Part shown: piece by piece, positions 43,262 through 51,766 of the stretch
How the letters are laid out: each line of letters begins with the position of its first letter
Numbering within the stretch: position 1 is the first letter of the stretch
Source of the DNA: Chryseobacterium mucoviscidosis
GTDB lineage: Bacteria > Bacteroidota > Bacteroidia > Flavobacteriales > Weeksellaceae
NCBI RefSeq assembly: GCF_002177115.1
Contig: NZ_MVAG01000122.1
Location: 62,001-126,000 of the forward strand
Length of the DNA stretch: 64,000 nt
Direction of reading: 5' to 3'
Translations under genes and position numbers: made by a program
Notes under the pieces: generated by a model
Told to the model about the DNA's origin: nothing
Database searches by the model: none
Seen by the model: the letters and a program-made list of their open reading frames with translations, nothing else

Positions 43262-43636
43262 CTATTTCAGGATTGATCCACAGTTAACACCCACGGTTTC
43301 CATTTTCTTTCTGATCCCCATTTTTTCTGCTTTTTTCGCAAGTTCTTCCTTTTCTTTTTTGTCTTTCATCGCATTCAGCTTGTCCAGCATTTTAAGCTCG
43401 TCAGTGGTTAATTTTGCTCCAAGATCTTTAGTAAGACAGTCTGCAAATTTTTCAGCCTTTTCTTTAGGGGTTCCTTCTTTTACCATGCTTTCAGAAATGT
43501 CTTTATACATTGCTTTTAAGATGGATTCTTTGGAACTATTCGTAGTCTGTACTTTTGTTTTGGCTTTAGATTGTGCCATTACGATCTGGCTGCTGCATAC
43601 AAGGATCATGCAGAATGCAAAAATGAGTTTCTTCAT
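43262..43636 (-). CDS. Small periplasmic hypothetical protein, 124 aa
   Basis: 124 residues with a signal peptide ending MAQ (residue about 21). The mature part is helical and Lys/Glu-rich, with FADCLTKDLGAKLTTDELKML and a final VNCGSILK; the two cysteines could form a disulphide. The pattern 'short helical protein with one Cys in FADC and one near the end' recurs in Bacteroidetes, but no function is known to me. It converges on the lysozyme-like gene. Confidence 0.75.
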   Translation of the reverse strand: MKKLIFAFCMILVCSSQIVMAQSKAKTKVQTTNSSKESILKAMYKDISESMVKEGTPKEKAEKFADCLTKDLGAKLTTDELKMLDKLNAMKDKKEKEELAKKAEKMGIRKKMETVGVNCGSILK

Positions 43637-43689
43637 GTTTATTATTTTAAGGGCTAAAAGTAGGATAATTTTTTGAGAGTTGAGATACC

Positions 43690-44430
43690 TTATAAATTTA
43701 TTTTAAAGTGCTTCAATGGATGAAAAGGATTAACAATTATTCATTGTTTTAAAATATTGCATTTAGTATTTGCGGTGTCACTCTGAGCCTGCCGAAGAGT
43801 CTCTTTTTCTGAAGGATTTGGATTATTATCTCCCGCAGATTGTGCAAATTTAGCAGATGATTTAGTAGAAAAAATCCGCATCATCTGCTAAATCTGCGAG
43901 AAACCAAAAAATAAAATAACTTTTAGAACAATTGGCGATGATTTATTTACAGTATGTCATGCTGAAAGCATCTGAATAAAGTTTTCAATGTATCGTTGAG
44001 ATCCTTTCAGGATGACAATGTAGCGTTAAAGGTTTTACTAAAAACAATCTTTCATTGTTTAAATAACAAAGTTAGTATTCGCGATGTCACTCTTAGATTG
44101 TCGAAGAGCTCGTTTCTGAATGTTTTATTTATTGATCTCTGTTATTTTAAATCATTGTTTAGATCCTTTCAGGGTGACAAAAAAGCTGTAAATGTATAGG
44201 AGAGCACAAACAATTTTAAATTGAAAAAATCTGCGCAATCTGCAAAATCCGCGTGAGATCATTCAAAAAGATTCTTCTTTCCATCATGCTTCGCAAAATT
44301 TCAATCAGAATGACATAATTGTGTTAATGATGTTACCAAAGAAAATAACGAAACAATTTTCATTGTTTAAATATCGTAATAAGTATTCACGGTGTCACTA
44401 TGAGCCTGTCGAAGAGTCTCTTCATCAGAA
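43690..44430. repeat. Cluster of dispersed hairpin repeats, orientation 2
   Basis: Same modules as at 41.3-42.2 kb, but with the TTAGTATTCGCGGTGTCACT modules reading left to right: copies near 43765, 44070 and 44390, GATCCTTTCAGGATGACAAT near 44000, and the AATCTGCGCAATCTGCAAAA stretch near 44229. The 835-base gap 43637-44471 holds nothing else. Confidence 0.85.
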
Positions 44431-44437
44431 TTTTAAA

Positions 44438-44470
44438 CAAAAAAACCGCCCTTAAAAGAGCGGTTTTAAG
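44438..44470. terminator. Terminator of the DUF6261 gene (copy 1 of a duplicated unit)
   Basis: AAAACCGC pairs with GCGGTTTT around a small loop. The same hairpin and about 20 bases before it recur at 46338-46386 behind a different gene. Confidence 0.8.
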
Positions 44471-44471
44471 A

Positions 44472-45212
44472 TTAATCTGTTTTAGGATCATAATTCTTTT
44501 TTCCCTGTCTTCTTGCCAGAACAATATTGGCAAAATAATTCCTGCCGTTATTAATGATCGCCAGAACATTCTGATAAAAAATATCCTGCTTCACATCGGC
44601 TAACGTTGCGATGTAATTGCACATCTGTTTGTAATCTGTGGTCAGCGTCTGTCTCAGCATCTTGACATCATAGGTCTGTTTCTGGGAAGTCTTAAAAGAA
44701 CGGTGCGAAAAAAGATCATTAAAATCCGTATTGGATTCTGCCAGATGATTGATGAATTTTACCAGCCCCAAAGCTGAAACCGCTGCGCTGTATTCTGAAG
44801 AAAGCAGCTTTTCCAGCATTGTATTCAGGCGGATGGTTTCTTCTTCGTAAGAATCGTCCTGCACATTTTTATACTGATCCAGAAGAATTTTTACGAAAGC
44901 ATAGGCATTCTTTTCGGTTTCTGTTTTAGCGTTTCTGTACGGTTTTATGGCATCTCTCAGCGCCTGCATGTCGGCATCACGAATATCGTCCAGTTCAGCG
45001 ATTTTTTTAGATTCTTCACTGGCACGTATCTGATCGAGTGCGCTGTTATACGTGGGAATCTGTGCCTGTATGGCATCGTACATTCTTTTAAAATCCGGGT
45101 CTGTTTCTGCATTCAGGGCAGAAGCTGCAAAATCTTCATAGAAACGGATGATAAGCTGCCCGAATTCGGCATGATGCAGTTTTGTGGCATCCATCGAAAT
45201 TAGTTTTTTCAT
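44472..45212 (-). CDS. DUF6261 family protein
   Basis: 246 residues, no signal or membrane segment, almost entirely helical. LHHAEFGQLIIRFYEDF (about 12-28), YNSALDQIRASEESKKIAELD (about 54-74), and YNVQDDSYEEETIRLNTML around 120 match the DUF6261 family of Bacteroidetes, function unknown. Immediately upstream (its 5' side, 45291-45479) lies an array of five palindromic units with a period near 41 bp. Its terminator is part of a duplicated repeat. Confidence 0.8.
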   Translation of the reverse strand: MKKLISMDATKLHHAEFGQLIIRFYEDFAASALNAETDPDFKRMYDAIQAQIPTYNSALDQIRASEESKKIAELDDIRDADMQALRDAIKPYRNAKTETEKNAYAFVKILLDQYKNVQDDSYEEETIRLNTMLEKLLSSEYSAAVSALGLVKFINHLAESNTDFNDLFSHRSFKTSQKQTYDVKMLRQTLTTDYKQMCNYIATLADVKQDIFYQNVLAIINNGRNYFANIVLARRQGKKNYDPKTD

Positions 45213-45290
45213 GTGCGTTATATTTTATTATTATATCTGCCACAGAGGATCAGGGTCTTACTGAGTCTGCGGATATTTTTTTTCTCTATC

Positions 45291-45479
45291 TTCAGAAATT
45301 TCCGACGGCAAACTGTAAGAGGTTCTTATCGTCGGAAATTCCGGCAGGGCAAACCACTATCAAAGTAAGCTTTCGGAGATCTCCGGCGGCGCAAACCAAA
45401 ACAGTTTCGGGTCGTCGGAAATTCCGACGGAGAGAACCCGAAGAGGATGAGACTTTCGGAAGTTTCCGATAATGCAATC
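45291..45479. repeat. Five-unit palindrome array, period 40-42 bp, upstream of the DUF6261 gene
   Basis: Units beginning at 45292, 45332, 45373, 45415 and 45456 follow the palindromic pattern TCGGAAATTCCGACGG, usually followed by CAAAC, then about 18 unrelated bases. The GC content is well above the surroundings. The spacing is close to four helical turns or 14 codons; consequently several frames are open, but none looks like a real gene. The first base of the array is about 80 bases from the DUF6261 start codon. Confidence 0.8.
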
Positions 45480-45639
45480 CTGAATTTTATGTTTTTTCTG
45501 TAAACTTTCCGGCAGCTTTTTTTATTCTCCTGTGCTGTTTTATTTTTTGTTGCCATGCTCTCTTTCAAAGAGTTTCATCAAAAATATAAAAATTCTTATA
45601 ATGCCTGTACAAAACAGAGAACAGTTATTATTCTGTACA

Positions 45640-46358
45640 TATATAGATTGATTTTTTTATGTATGTCATGCTGATAGCATTAAAACAAAATTTTCAATTG
45701 ATCGTTGAGATCCTTTCAGGATGATAATGTAACGTTAAAGGTTTTACTAAAAACAATTCTTCATTGTTAAGATATTACAGTTAGTATTCGCAGTGTCACT
45801 CTGAGCCTGTCGAAGAGTCTCTGTCATCATTTAGTAAGATCGTATATTTTCAGATTCTTCCTTCGTCAGAATGACATAGGATTGTTAATCATTTTATATG
45901 TTAAAATAGCCTTTAACAATTACTCATTGCTAAGATAACATAGTTAGTATTCGCGGTGTCACTCTGAGCCTGTCGAAGAGCTCGTTTCTGAATGTTTTAT
46001 TTATTGATCTCTGTTATTTTAATCATTGTTTAGATCCTTTCAGGATGACAAAAAAACTGTGAATACATTGAGAAAGTATAAACAATTTTAAATTGAAAAA
46101 AATCTGCGTAATCTGCACAATCTGCGAGAAACAAAAAATAAAATAATTTTCAAAACAATTGAAGGTTGATTTATTTACAGTATGTCATGCTGAAAGCATC
46201 TAAACAAAGTTTTTAATGTATTGTTGAAATTCTTTCAGGATGACAATGTATCGTTAAAGGTTTTACTAAAAACAATCTTTCATTGTTTAAATAACAGAGT
46301 TAGCATTCGCGTTGTCACTCTGAGCCTGTCGAAGAGTCTCTTCATCAGAATTTTAAAC
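45640..46358. repeat. Cluster of dispersed hairpin repeats, orientation 2
   Basis: Modules: TGTCATGCTGATAGCATT (45664) and TGTCATGCTGAAAGCATCTA (46183), TTAGTATTCGCAGTGTCACT (45781) with further copies near 45942 and 46301, GATCCTTTCAGGATGA (45709 and 46032), and the AATCTGCGTAATCTGCACAA stretch near 46104. Together with the array above it fills the gap 45213-46397. Confidence 0.85.
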
Positions 46359-46386
46359 AAAAAAACCGCCCTTAAAAGAGCGGTTG
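46359..46386. terminator. Terminator of the M28 peptidase gene (copy 2 of a duplicated unit)
   Basis: The same AACCGC...GCGGTT hairpin as at 44438, preceded by the same flanking sequence (CTCTTCATCAGAATTTTAAA). Confidence 0.8.
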
Positions 46387-46397
46387 TGTATGATATT

Positions 46398-47753
46398 TTA
46401 CCAGTTCTTATCAATCATGTAGATAATCTGCGTCAGAGTACTCGCACCAAGCAGAAGTTCCCTTCGGTTTACCTTTTCAAAAGTATCTTCTTCCGTGTGG
46501 TGGATGTCGAAATACCGCTGAGAATCGGGAACCAGTTCCGCGGTCGGAATTCCTAAATCGTGAAGCGGATAAAGATCTGTTCCGGAATACGTATTTTTAA
46601 AATCATAAACTCCGTAAGGTAAAAACAGGTGTGCCCAACTCTGGATCTGCTTTCTTTTTTCGTTATCCATATCAAGGGAAATTCCTCTTGGGGTAAATCC
46701 TCCGGCATCCGTTTCTATGGCAAAAAGATGCTTTTCGTTGTTTTCTTTCACCGTTTTACCGTACATAACGCCACCTTTTACGCCGTTTTCTTCATTGGCA
46801 AAACAAACGACACGGATGGTGTGATTATTTTGGATGCCTAAATTTTTAAAAGTCCTCAGAACTTCAATGCTCTGCACGATTCCCGAACCGTCGTCATGAG
46901 CGCCTTCACCCACGTCCCACGAATCCAGATGTCCGCCGACAACAATTACGCTTTTATCTTTCTTTCCGGTAATTTCTCCGATCACGGAGTGGGAGAGCTT
47001 TTCGCCCTTCATGCCGCAGTTGGAGTTGAGCTTAGCGGTAATTTTCTGTGATTTTAAAAGTTCTGCCAGTTCATCTGCTGTCGTGCTTCCAACCGCAACG
47101 GCAGGAATTTTTTTATCATCCTGATAGCGCATGGAACCTGTATGCGGAACATCATCAAAGGCAGAGGAAAGAGATCGGATGATCGCAAATTTCCCACCTT
47201 TTTTAGCTGTTAATGATGCGGCAGTAGATCTGTATTTTGCAGCATCACCGTATCCTCTGAAAGTTTCTATATACGTCTGGCTGAAAGGATAATTGAAGAA
47301 CACGATCTTATCTTTTACCTGTTCCGGCGAAAGTTTATCGTATTCTTCCATGGATCTTACCATAATAATTTCTCCTGAAACATCTTTTCCTCCTGTTCCT
47401 TCAGAATTTCCCAGAGAAAGCATTTTTAAGCTTTTCCATTTTCCGCCGGAGGTTTTGATCTGTAAAGATTCTTTTCCGCGAACCCACACCGGAACCATTA
47501 CTTCCTGAAGCCAGACTTTATCGGCTCCTGCATCACGAAGCTTTTGTTCTGCCCATGTTACGGCTTTTTCGTAGGATGCTGAACCGCTGAGACGATGACC
47601 GATATTTTTGGTTAATTCTCTCAGCTCGTTGTATGCTTTTCCTTTGTTTAATATTTCCGTAGAAATTTTTGCAAACTGTATGGAGTCTTCTTTTGCCTGA
47701 CCAAAAACCGTCAAGCCCAGAAGTGTTAAAGTTGTTCCTAATATCTTTTTCAT
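46398..47753 (-). CDS. M28 family zinc peptidase, secreted
   Basis: 451 residues with a signal peptide ending FGQA. An N-terminal PA-like insert (about 120-270) precedes the M28 core. All zinc-site landmarks are present: GGHLDSWD (ligand His and Asp), AHDDGSG (bridging Asp), NEENG (catalytic and ligand Glu), ETDAGGF (Asp) and DIHHTEED (ligand His). It is an aminopeptidase or carboxypeptidase acting in the periplasm or outside. It begins at the base directly after its paralogue's stop (47754), so the two are one transcription unit. Confidence 0.95.
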   Translation of the reverse strand: MKKILGTTLTLLGLTVFGQAKEDSIQFAKISTEILNKGKAYNELRELTKNIGHRLSGSASYEKAVTWAEQKLRDAGADKVWLQEVMVPVWVRGKESLQIKTSGGKWKSLKMLSLGNSEGTGGKDVSGEIIMVRSMEEYDKLSPEQVKDKIVFFNYPFSQTYIETFRGYGDAAKYRSTAASLTAKKGGKFAIIRSLSSAFDDVPHTGSMRYQDDKKIPAVAVGSTTADELAELLKSQKITAKLNSNCGMKGEKLSHSVIGEITGKKDKSVIVVGGHLDSWDVGEGAHDDGSGIVQSIEVLRTFKNLGIQNNHTIRVVCFANEENGVKGGVMYGKTVKENNEKHLFAIETDAGGFTPRGISLDMDNEKRKQIQSWAHLFLPYGVYDFKNTYSGTDLYPLHDLGIPTAELVPDSQRYFDIHHTEEDTFEKVNRRELLLGASTLTQIIYMIDKNW

Positions 47754-49160
47754 TTACCAGTTTTTATCAATCATAAAAATCATTTGCGTCATCGCCACCG
47801 CACCGAGAAGAAGCTCTCTTTTGTTCACCTTATCAAAAGTATCCTGTTCGGAATGATGATAATCGAAATATCTTTGCGTGTCTACCACAAGCTCAGCCAA
47901 AGGAATATCCATTTTCTTTAAAGGAGAAATATCCTGAATGGCTTCTGTCTGATCAAAATCGTAAACGCCGTAAGGAAGGAAATAATTTTTCCATTCGAAG
48001 ATCTGTTTCCTTCTCTGCGGAGACATATCCAGAGAAAATCCTCTCGGAGAATAGCCTCCTGCATCGGTTCCCAGTGCAAAGATGTGCTTTTCATCTTTCT
48101 TCTTCACGTACGCTGCATACATTTCGCGTCCCTGTCCGCCATTTTCACTGTTTGCGTAGAAAACAACGCGTATCGTATGGTTATTTTCAAGACCTAAAGC
48201 TTTGAATGTTCTTAAAACTTCAATACACTGTGCGACTCCGGTTCCGTCATCAATTGCTCCTTCTCCGAAATCCCATGAGTCGAGCTGCGCACCCAAAACA
48301 ATTACCTTAGAATCTTTTTTACCCTGAATTTCAGCAATGATATTCGGATTGGTGGTGTCGCCTTTGGATTGGGCAGTCATATTCAGTTTAGCGGTAACTT
48401 TCTGGTTTTTTAATAATCTTTCCAGTTCATCAGCAGATTTTACTCCGATGGATAAAGCGGGAATTCTTATTTTATCATCCGGTTCGTAATACACCATTTT
48501 TGCGTGTGGTGTATCGTCTGAAGCCGTGGTTAATGATCTTATAATTAATGCTTTCGCTCCGGTTTTAGCAATAACGGAAGCGGAAATAAGTTTGGATTTT
48601 GCAGTGATTAAATAAGAATCGCTGGTATTGATGATCTTCGGATCCATCGGAAGATTCACGAAAACGATTTTATCTTTCAGTTGTCCCACCGACATGGCGT
48701 TAAGCTCTGAGGTAGAATTGATGAGTACAATTTCACCGGTAAGATCTTTTCCGCCCGTTCCTTCAGAATTTCCGAAAGAAAGCATTCTGATGTTCTTCCA
48801 GTCTCCATTGGCGGTTTTTATCTGCAGAGATTCTTTTCCTCTGATCCAGACCGGAGCTTTGGCTTCCATTCTCCAGATCATATCGATCCCGATTTCTTTA
48901 AGCTTCTTTTCTGCCCAGTCTACCGCTTTCATGTAACCCGGCGTTGCGCTGAAACGCGGACCGATGCCTTTGGTAAGCTGCCCCAGATTTTCGTATGCGG
49001 TTCCGTTGGTCATGATCTCATCGGAAATCTTTTTAAATTCATCGTGGTAATTGAATTTTTCGCCGACAGCAGTTTTCTTAACCGGCTTTTTAAGAGGTTT
49101 TTTTTGAGAAAATAAAAATCCACCCAAAAAGAGTGGAATGATAATGAATATTTTTTTCAT
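47754..49160 (-). CDS. M28 peptidase paralogue with altered active site
   Basis: 468 residues, signal peptide ending FSQK, then a basic KKPLKKPVKK stretch. It aligns end to end with the peptidase at 46398 (same WAEKKL, GKESLQIKTANG, SLGNSEGTGGKDL-type, YGVYDF and NKRELLLGA segments). But GGHLDSWD has become GAQLDSWD (zinc His to Gln) and NEENG has become NSENG (catalytic Glu to Ser), while YHHSEQD keeps one His. Zinc binding and catalysis are therefore likely impaired. It is the first gene of the pair, with no gap to the intact copy. It may be an inactive partner or a binding protein. Confidence 0.93.
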   Translation of the reverse strand: MKKIFIIIPLFLGGFLFSQKKPLKKPVKKTAVGEKFNYHDEFKKISDEIMTNGTAYENLGQLTKGIGPRFSATPGYMKAVDWAEKKLKEIGIDMIWRMEAKAPVWIRGKESLQIKTANGDWKNIRMLSFGNSEGTGGKDLTGEIVLINSTSELNAMSVGQLKDKIVFVNLPMDPKIINTSDSYLITAKSKLISASVIAKTGAKALIIRSLTTASDDTPHAKMVYYEPDDKIRIPALSIGVKSADELERLLKNQKVTAKLNMTAQSKGDTTNPNIIAEIQGKKDSKVIVLGAQLDSWDFGEGAIDDGTGVAQCIEVLRTFKALGLENNHTIRVVFYANSENGGQGREMYAAYVKKKDEKHIFALGTDAGGYSPRGFSLDMSPQRRKQIFEWKNYFLPYGVYDFDQTEAIQDISPLKKMDIPLAELVVDTQRYFDYHHSEQDTFDKVNKRELLLGAVAMTQMIFMIDKNW

Positions 49161-49298
49161 TTTTTATTTACCTTTTCTTTTCCGCAGATAAAAGTAGGGA
49201 AAAAATAGTAATATAATCTAAATTCGGATTAAGAAACCGGCAGTTAATTATTTTTAACGCAATGGACACGAGGATTTTTTAGGTATACCTTTGATTAT

Positions 49299-49363
49299 CC
49301 GTTCGCAAGGGCGTGTAACTCAGCAAAGGCGTCATTTGCTGAACGAAGTGCCTTTGCGAACGG
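49299..49363. repeat. Nested inverted repeat in the gap after the M28 pair
   Basis: CCGTTCGCAAGGGC (49299-49312) pairs with GCCTTTGCGAACGG (49350-49363; one wobble), enclosing an inner hairpin CAGCAAA/TTTGCTG (49321-49327 with 49335-49341). It lies in the 281-base gap 49161-49441 and looks like a dispersed element rather than a terminator. Confidence 0.7.
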
Positions 49364-49441
49364 AATATATTTCAAAATTTTAAATACCTCTTTGCAATCT
49401 TAGCGTTAATCGAAAGAATTATATTGAATAAAGTTAACTGA

Positions 49442-50686
49442 TTAAGGTTTCATATCGTACATTAATAACGCAGTAACCAATTTAGGCTCAATGAATGTAC
49501 ATTTCGGAGGCATGCTGAGTTTCAGGTCTGAAATTTTAATCATATCATTAAAACTTACAGGGTAGATTCCGAATCCCGCTTTTCCTTCTCCGTTGTCTAC
49601 TTTTTCTTTAAGATGATTGATCCCCTCAATATTGGAAGTTCCTTTTACGTAAGAAATTTTCTCCGAGCTGTCCGGATCTTCAATTTTTAAAATATCTTTA
49701 AAGATGTATTTGTCTAAAAGATGATGATCCAGATTATCCAGAGACATTTCCTGAGAACGAAGGTCGTGCTTTACGTGAAGGGAGTAAAATTTACCGTCCA
49801 TATACATCGAAATGTGGAATTTCTGGGAAGGAAAATATGCCGTTTCTCCTTTTTCGTGGATCAGGAAATATTTTTCCAGTTCCTTTAAAAATTCTTCGTT
49901 CGAAAGACCGTTAAGATCGGTTAAGATTCTGTTGTAATCGTGGATTTTAATCGACTGGTTGGAAACGATAAAGCTGTACACGAAATTGTAATGTTCCGTC
50001 CCGTTATGTCTTTTGTTTTTTTCTTTCTGATGTTTGGCGTTCAGCGCAGTGGAACCAATTCTGTGGTGTCCGTCTGCAATGTAAAAAGAATCGATCTGAT
50101 CGATCACTTCCTTAAACTGCTGCAATTTTAAACGGTTATCGATTCTCCAGATTTTATGTCGGATTCCTCTGGTATCCACATGATTGAAGATCGGAACGTT
50201 TTTCTCCTCATGGTTCATCAACAGTTCGATCTTCGAATTTGCAGGATAGGTAAGAAGTACAGGTTCTGCCTGAAGATTCACTTTTTCAAGATAATGAGCC
50301 AGTTTTTCTTTTTTCTGGGGAATGGTACTTTCGTGTCTCTTGATTTTTCCGTTCCAGAAATCTTCGATGCTCGCTAAACCGAGAAGCCCTCTGAAAACCT
50401 GTTTGTTGGGATAAATCTGTTCATAAAGATAGTACGCAGAATTGTCCTGAACGAGTTTTTTCTCTTCCATCAATTCTTCAAAAGTCGACCGGATCTTCCT
50501 TAAATTCCTGTCGATATCTTTGGATTTACTTACGACATAAGGCTTTATCATGTTGATGTAAGTGTCTTCCACCTGAGCTTTTTCCGCGATCTCTTCCTGC
50601 GTAAAATTGTCCAGAGGATGAGTAGGGAAGGTGCTCTCATAGTCTTTATGAGGTCTTATTCCACGAAAAGGTTTAAAAATAGGCAT
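49442..50686 (-). CDS. DUF1015 family protein
   Basis: 414 residues. FRGIRPHKDY at the start, LLGLASIEDFWNGKIKRHE, and the strongly conserved YIADGHHRIGSTALN (about 204-218) identify DUF1015, widespread and frequently encoded beside serine-biosynthesis genes, as here: serA lies three bases upstream and serC further up. Some bacterial relatives are described as SerB-like or kinase-like candidates, but I know of no proven activity for this form. It is the last gene of the ser operon. Confidence 0.92.
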   Translation of the reverse strand: MPIFKPFRGIRPHKDYESTFPTHPLDNFTQEEIAEKAQVEDTYINMIKPYVVSKSKDIDRNLRKIRSTFEELMEEKKLVQDNSAYYLYEQIYPNKQVFRGLLGLASIEDFWNGKIKRHESTIPQKKEKLAHYLEKVNLQAEPVLLTYPANSKIELLMNHEEKNVPIFNHVDTRGIRHKIWRIDNRLKLQQFKEVIDQIDSFYIADGHHRIGSTALNAKHQKEKNKRHNGTEHYNFVYSFIVSNQSIKIHDYNRILTDLNGLSNEEFLKELEKYFLIHEKGETAYFPSQKFHISMYMDGKFYSLHVKHDLRSQEMSLDNLDHHLLDKYIFKDILKIEDPDSSEKISYVKGTSNIEGINHLKEKVDNGEGKAGFGIYPVSFNDMIKISDLKLSMPPKCTFIEPKLVTALLMYDMKP

Positions 50687-50689
50687 ATT

Positions 50690-51652
50690 TTAGTTTATAG
50701 TTTCTTTAATCTTAATAATCTGTTCTGCAAGCTCGAGTCCGATTTTTTCCTGTGCATCCACAGTATTTCCGCCTACGTGCGGAGAAAGGGAAAGCGAAGG
50801 ATTCATTAGCAAAAGCACTTCCGGAGTGGGTTCTTTTTCAAAAACATCCAGTGCGGCTCCGGCAACTTTTCCGGATTCGATGAAGTCTATCAGGGAAACT
50901 TCATTCATCACACCTCCTCTTGCAGTATTTACAATGTAGACTCCGTCTTTCATTTTTTCAAATTGTGGCGTGTCTATGATATATTCGTTTGTTTTCGGCG
51001 TATTGAGACTGATGAAGTCTGTATCTTTTAAGAATTCATCCATATCGTTGGTGGAAGTAATTTCGAAATTAACAGACTGTCCGTCGAAAAATTCCAGTGA
51101 AAGGACTTTGGTTTTAGGCTTTCTGGTAAGAACTTTCACTTTCATACCCAGAGAGATTCCCATTTTTACAACTTCCTGTCCGATACTTCCAAAGCCGATA
51201 ACCCCCAATGTTTTTCCTGAAAGTTCGTATGCTTTCGAGAAGGATTTTTTCATGGCGTTGAAGTGGGTTTCTCCTTCCAAAGGCATTAACCTGTTGGATT
51301 CATGAAGAAACCTTGCCAGTGAAAAGAAATGTGCAAACACCAATTCTGCAACCGATTTTGAGGATGCAGTCGGCGTATTGATGATGTAGATTCCTTTATC
51401 AATAGCGTATTCAACGTCGATATTATCCATTCCGATTCCGCCTCTTCCGATAATTTTAAGATTAGGACAGGCATCAATGAGATCCTGTCTTACTTTGGTA
51501 GCGCTTCTTACCAAAAGAACATCTACGTTATTCTCGTTGATGAAATTAATGACGTGATCCTGTGCAACTCTGTTGTCCAGAACTTCTATTCCGGCATCTT
51601 TAAGTGCCTGTTCTCCTGCTTTCGAAATTCCGTCGTTGGCTAAAACTTTCAT
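50690..51652 (-). CDS. serA: D-3-phosphoglycerate dehydrogenase
   Basis: 320 residues, the short type without ACT regulatory domain. VLANDGISKAGEQALKDAG at the start, GRGGIGMDNIDVEYA, the NAD Rossmann motif LGVIGFGSIGQEVV (about 147-160), NTARGGVMNE and the active-site His in LSLSPHVGGNT. It oxidises 3-phosphoglycerate to 3-phosphohydroxypyruvate, the first step of serine synthesis. Lies 114 bases behind serC and 3 bases before the DUF1015 gene. Confidence 0.93.
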   Translation of the reverse strand: MKVLANDGISKAGEQALKDAGIEVLDNRVAQDHVINFINENNVDVLLVRSATKVRQDLIDACPNLKIIGRGGIGMDNIDVEYAIDKGIYIINTPTASSKSVAELVFAHFFSLARFLHESNRLMPLEGETHFNAMKKSFSKAYELSGKTLGVIGFGSIGQEVVKMGISLGMKVKVLTRKPKTKVLSLEFFDGQSVNFEITSTNDMDEFLKDTDFISLNTPKTNEYIIDTPQFEKMKDGVYIVNTARGGVMNEVSLIDFIESGKVAGAALDVFEKEPTPEVLLLMNPSLSLSPHVGGNTVDAQEKIGLELAEQIIKIKETIN

Positions 51653-51766
51653 GGTTTTATTTTGACTTAAATATTTAATGGTTCAAAATTTAAACAGTCT
51701 CGCAAATTAAGAAAATTTAAAATAACATTAAATATTTGTTAAGTGTTTGAATTTTAGTTATTTAAA

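Noticed and set aside
45291..45479. CRISPR array
   Set aside because: Units are too divergent, spacers are only about 18 bases, and no cas gene is near.
45292..45568. Small proteins encoded in the palindrome array (several open frames on both strands)
   Set aside because: Frames are open only because the GC-rich array lacks stops; they show repeat-derived, low-complexity sequence and no plausible start context.
41278..46397. Prophage or integrated element bounded by repeats
   Set aside because: No integrase, attachment-site duplication or tRNA target was found; the repeats are dispersed and occur elsewhere in the window too.
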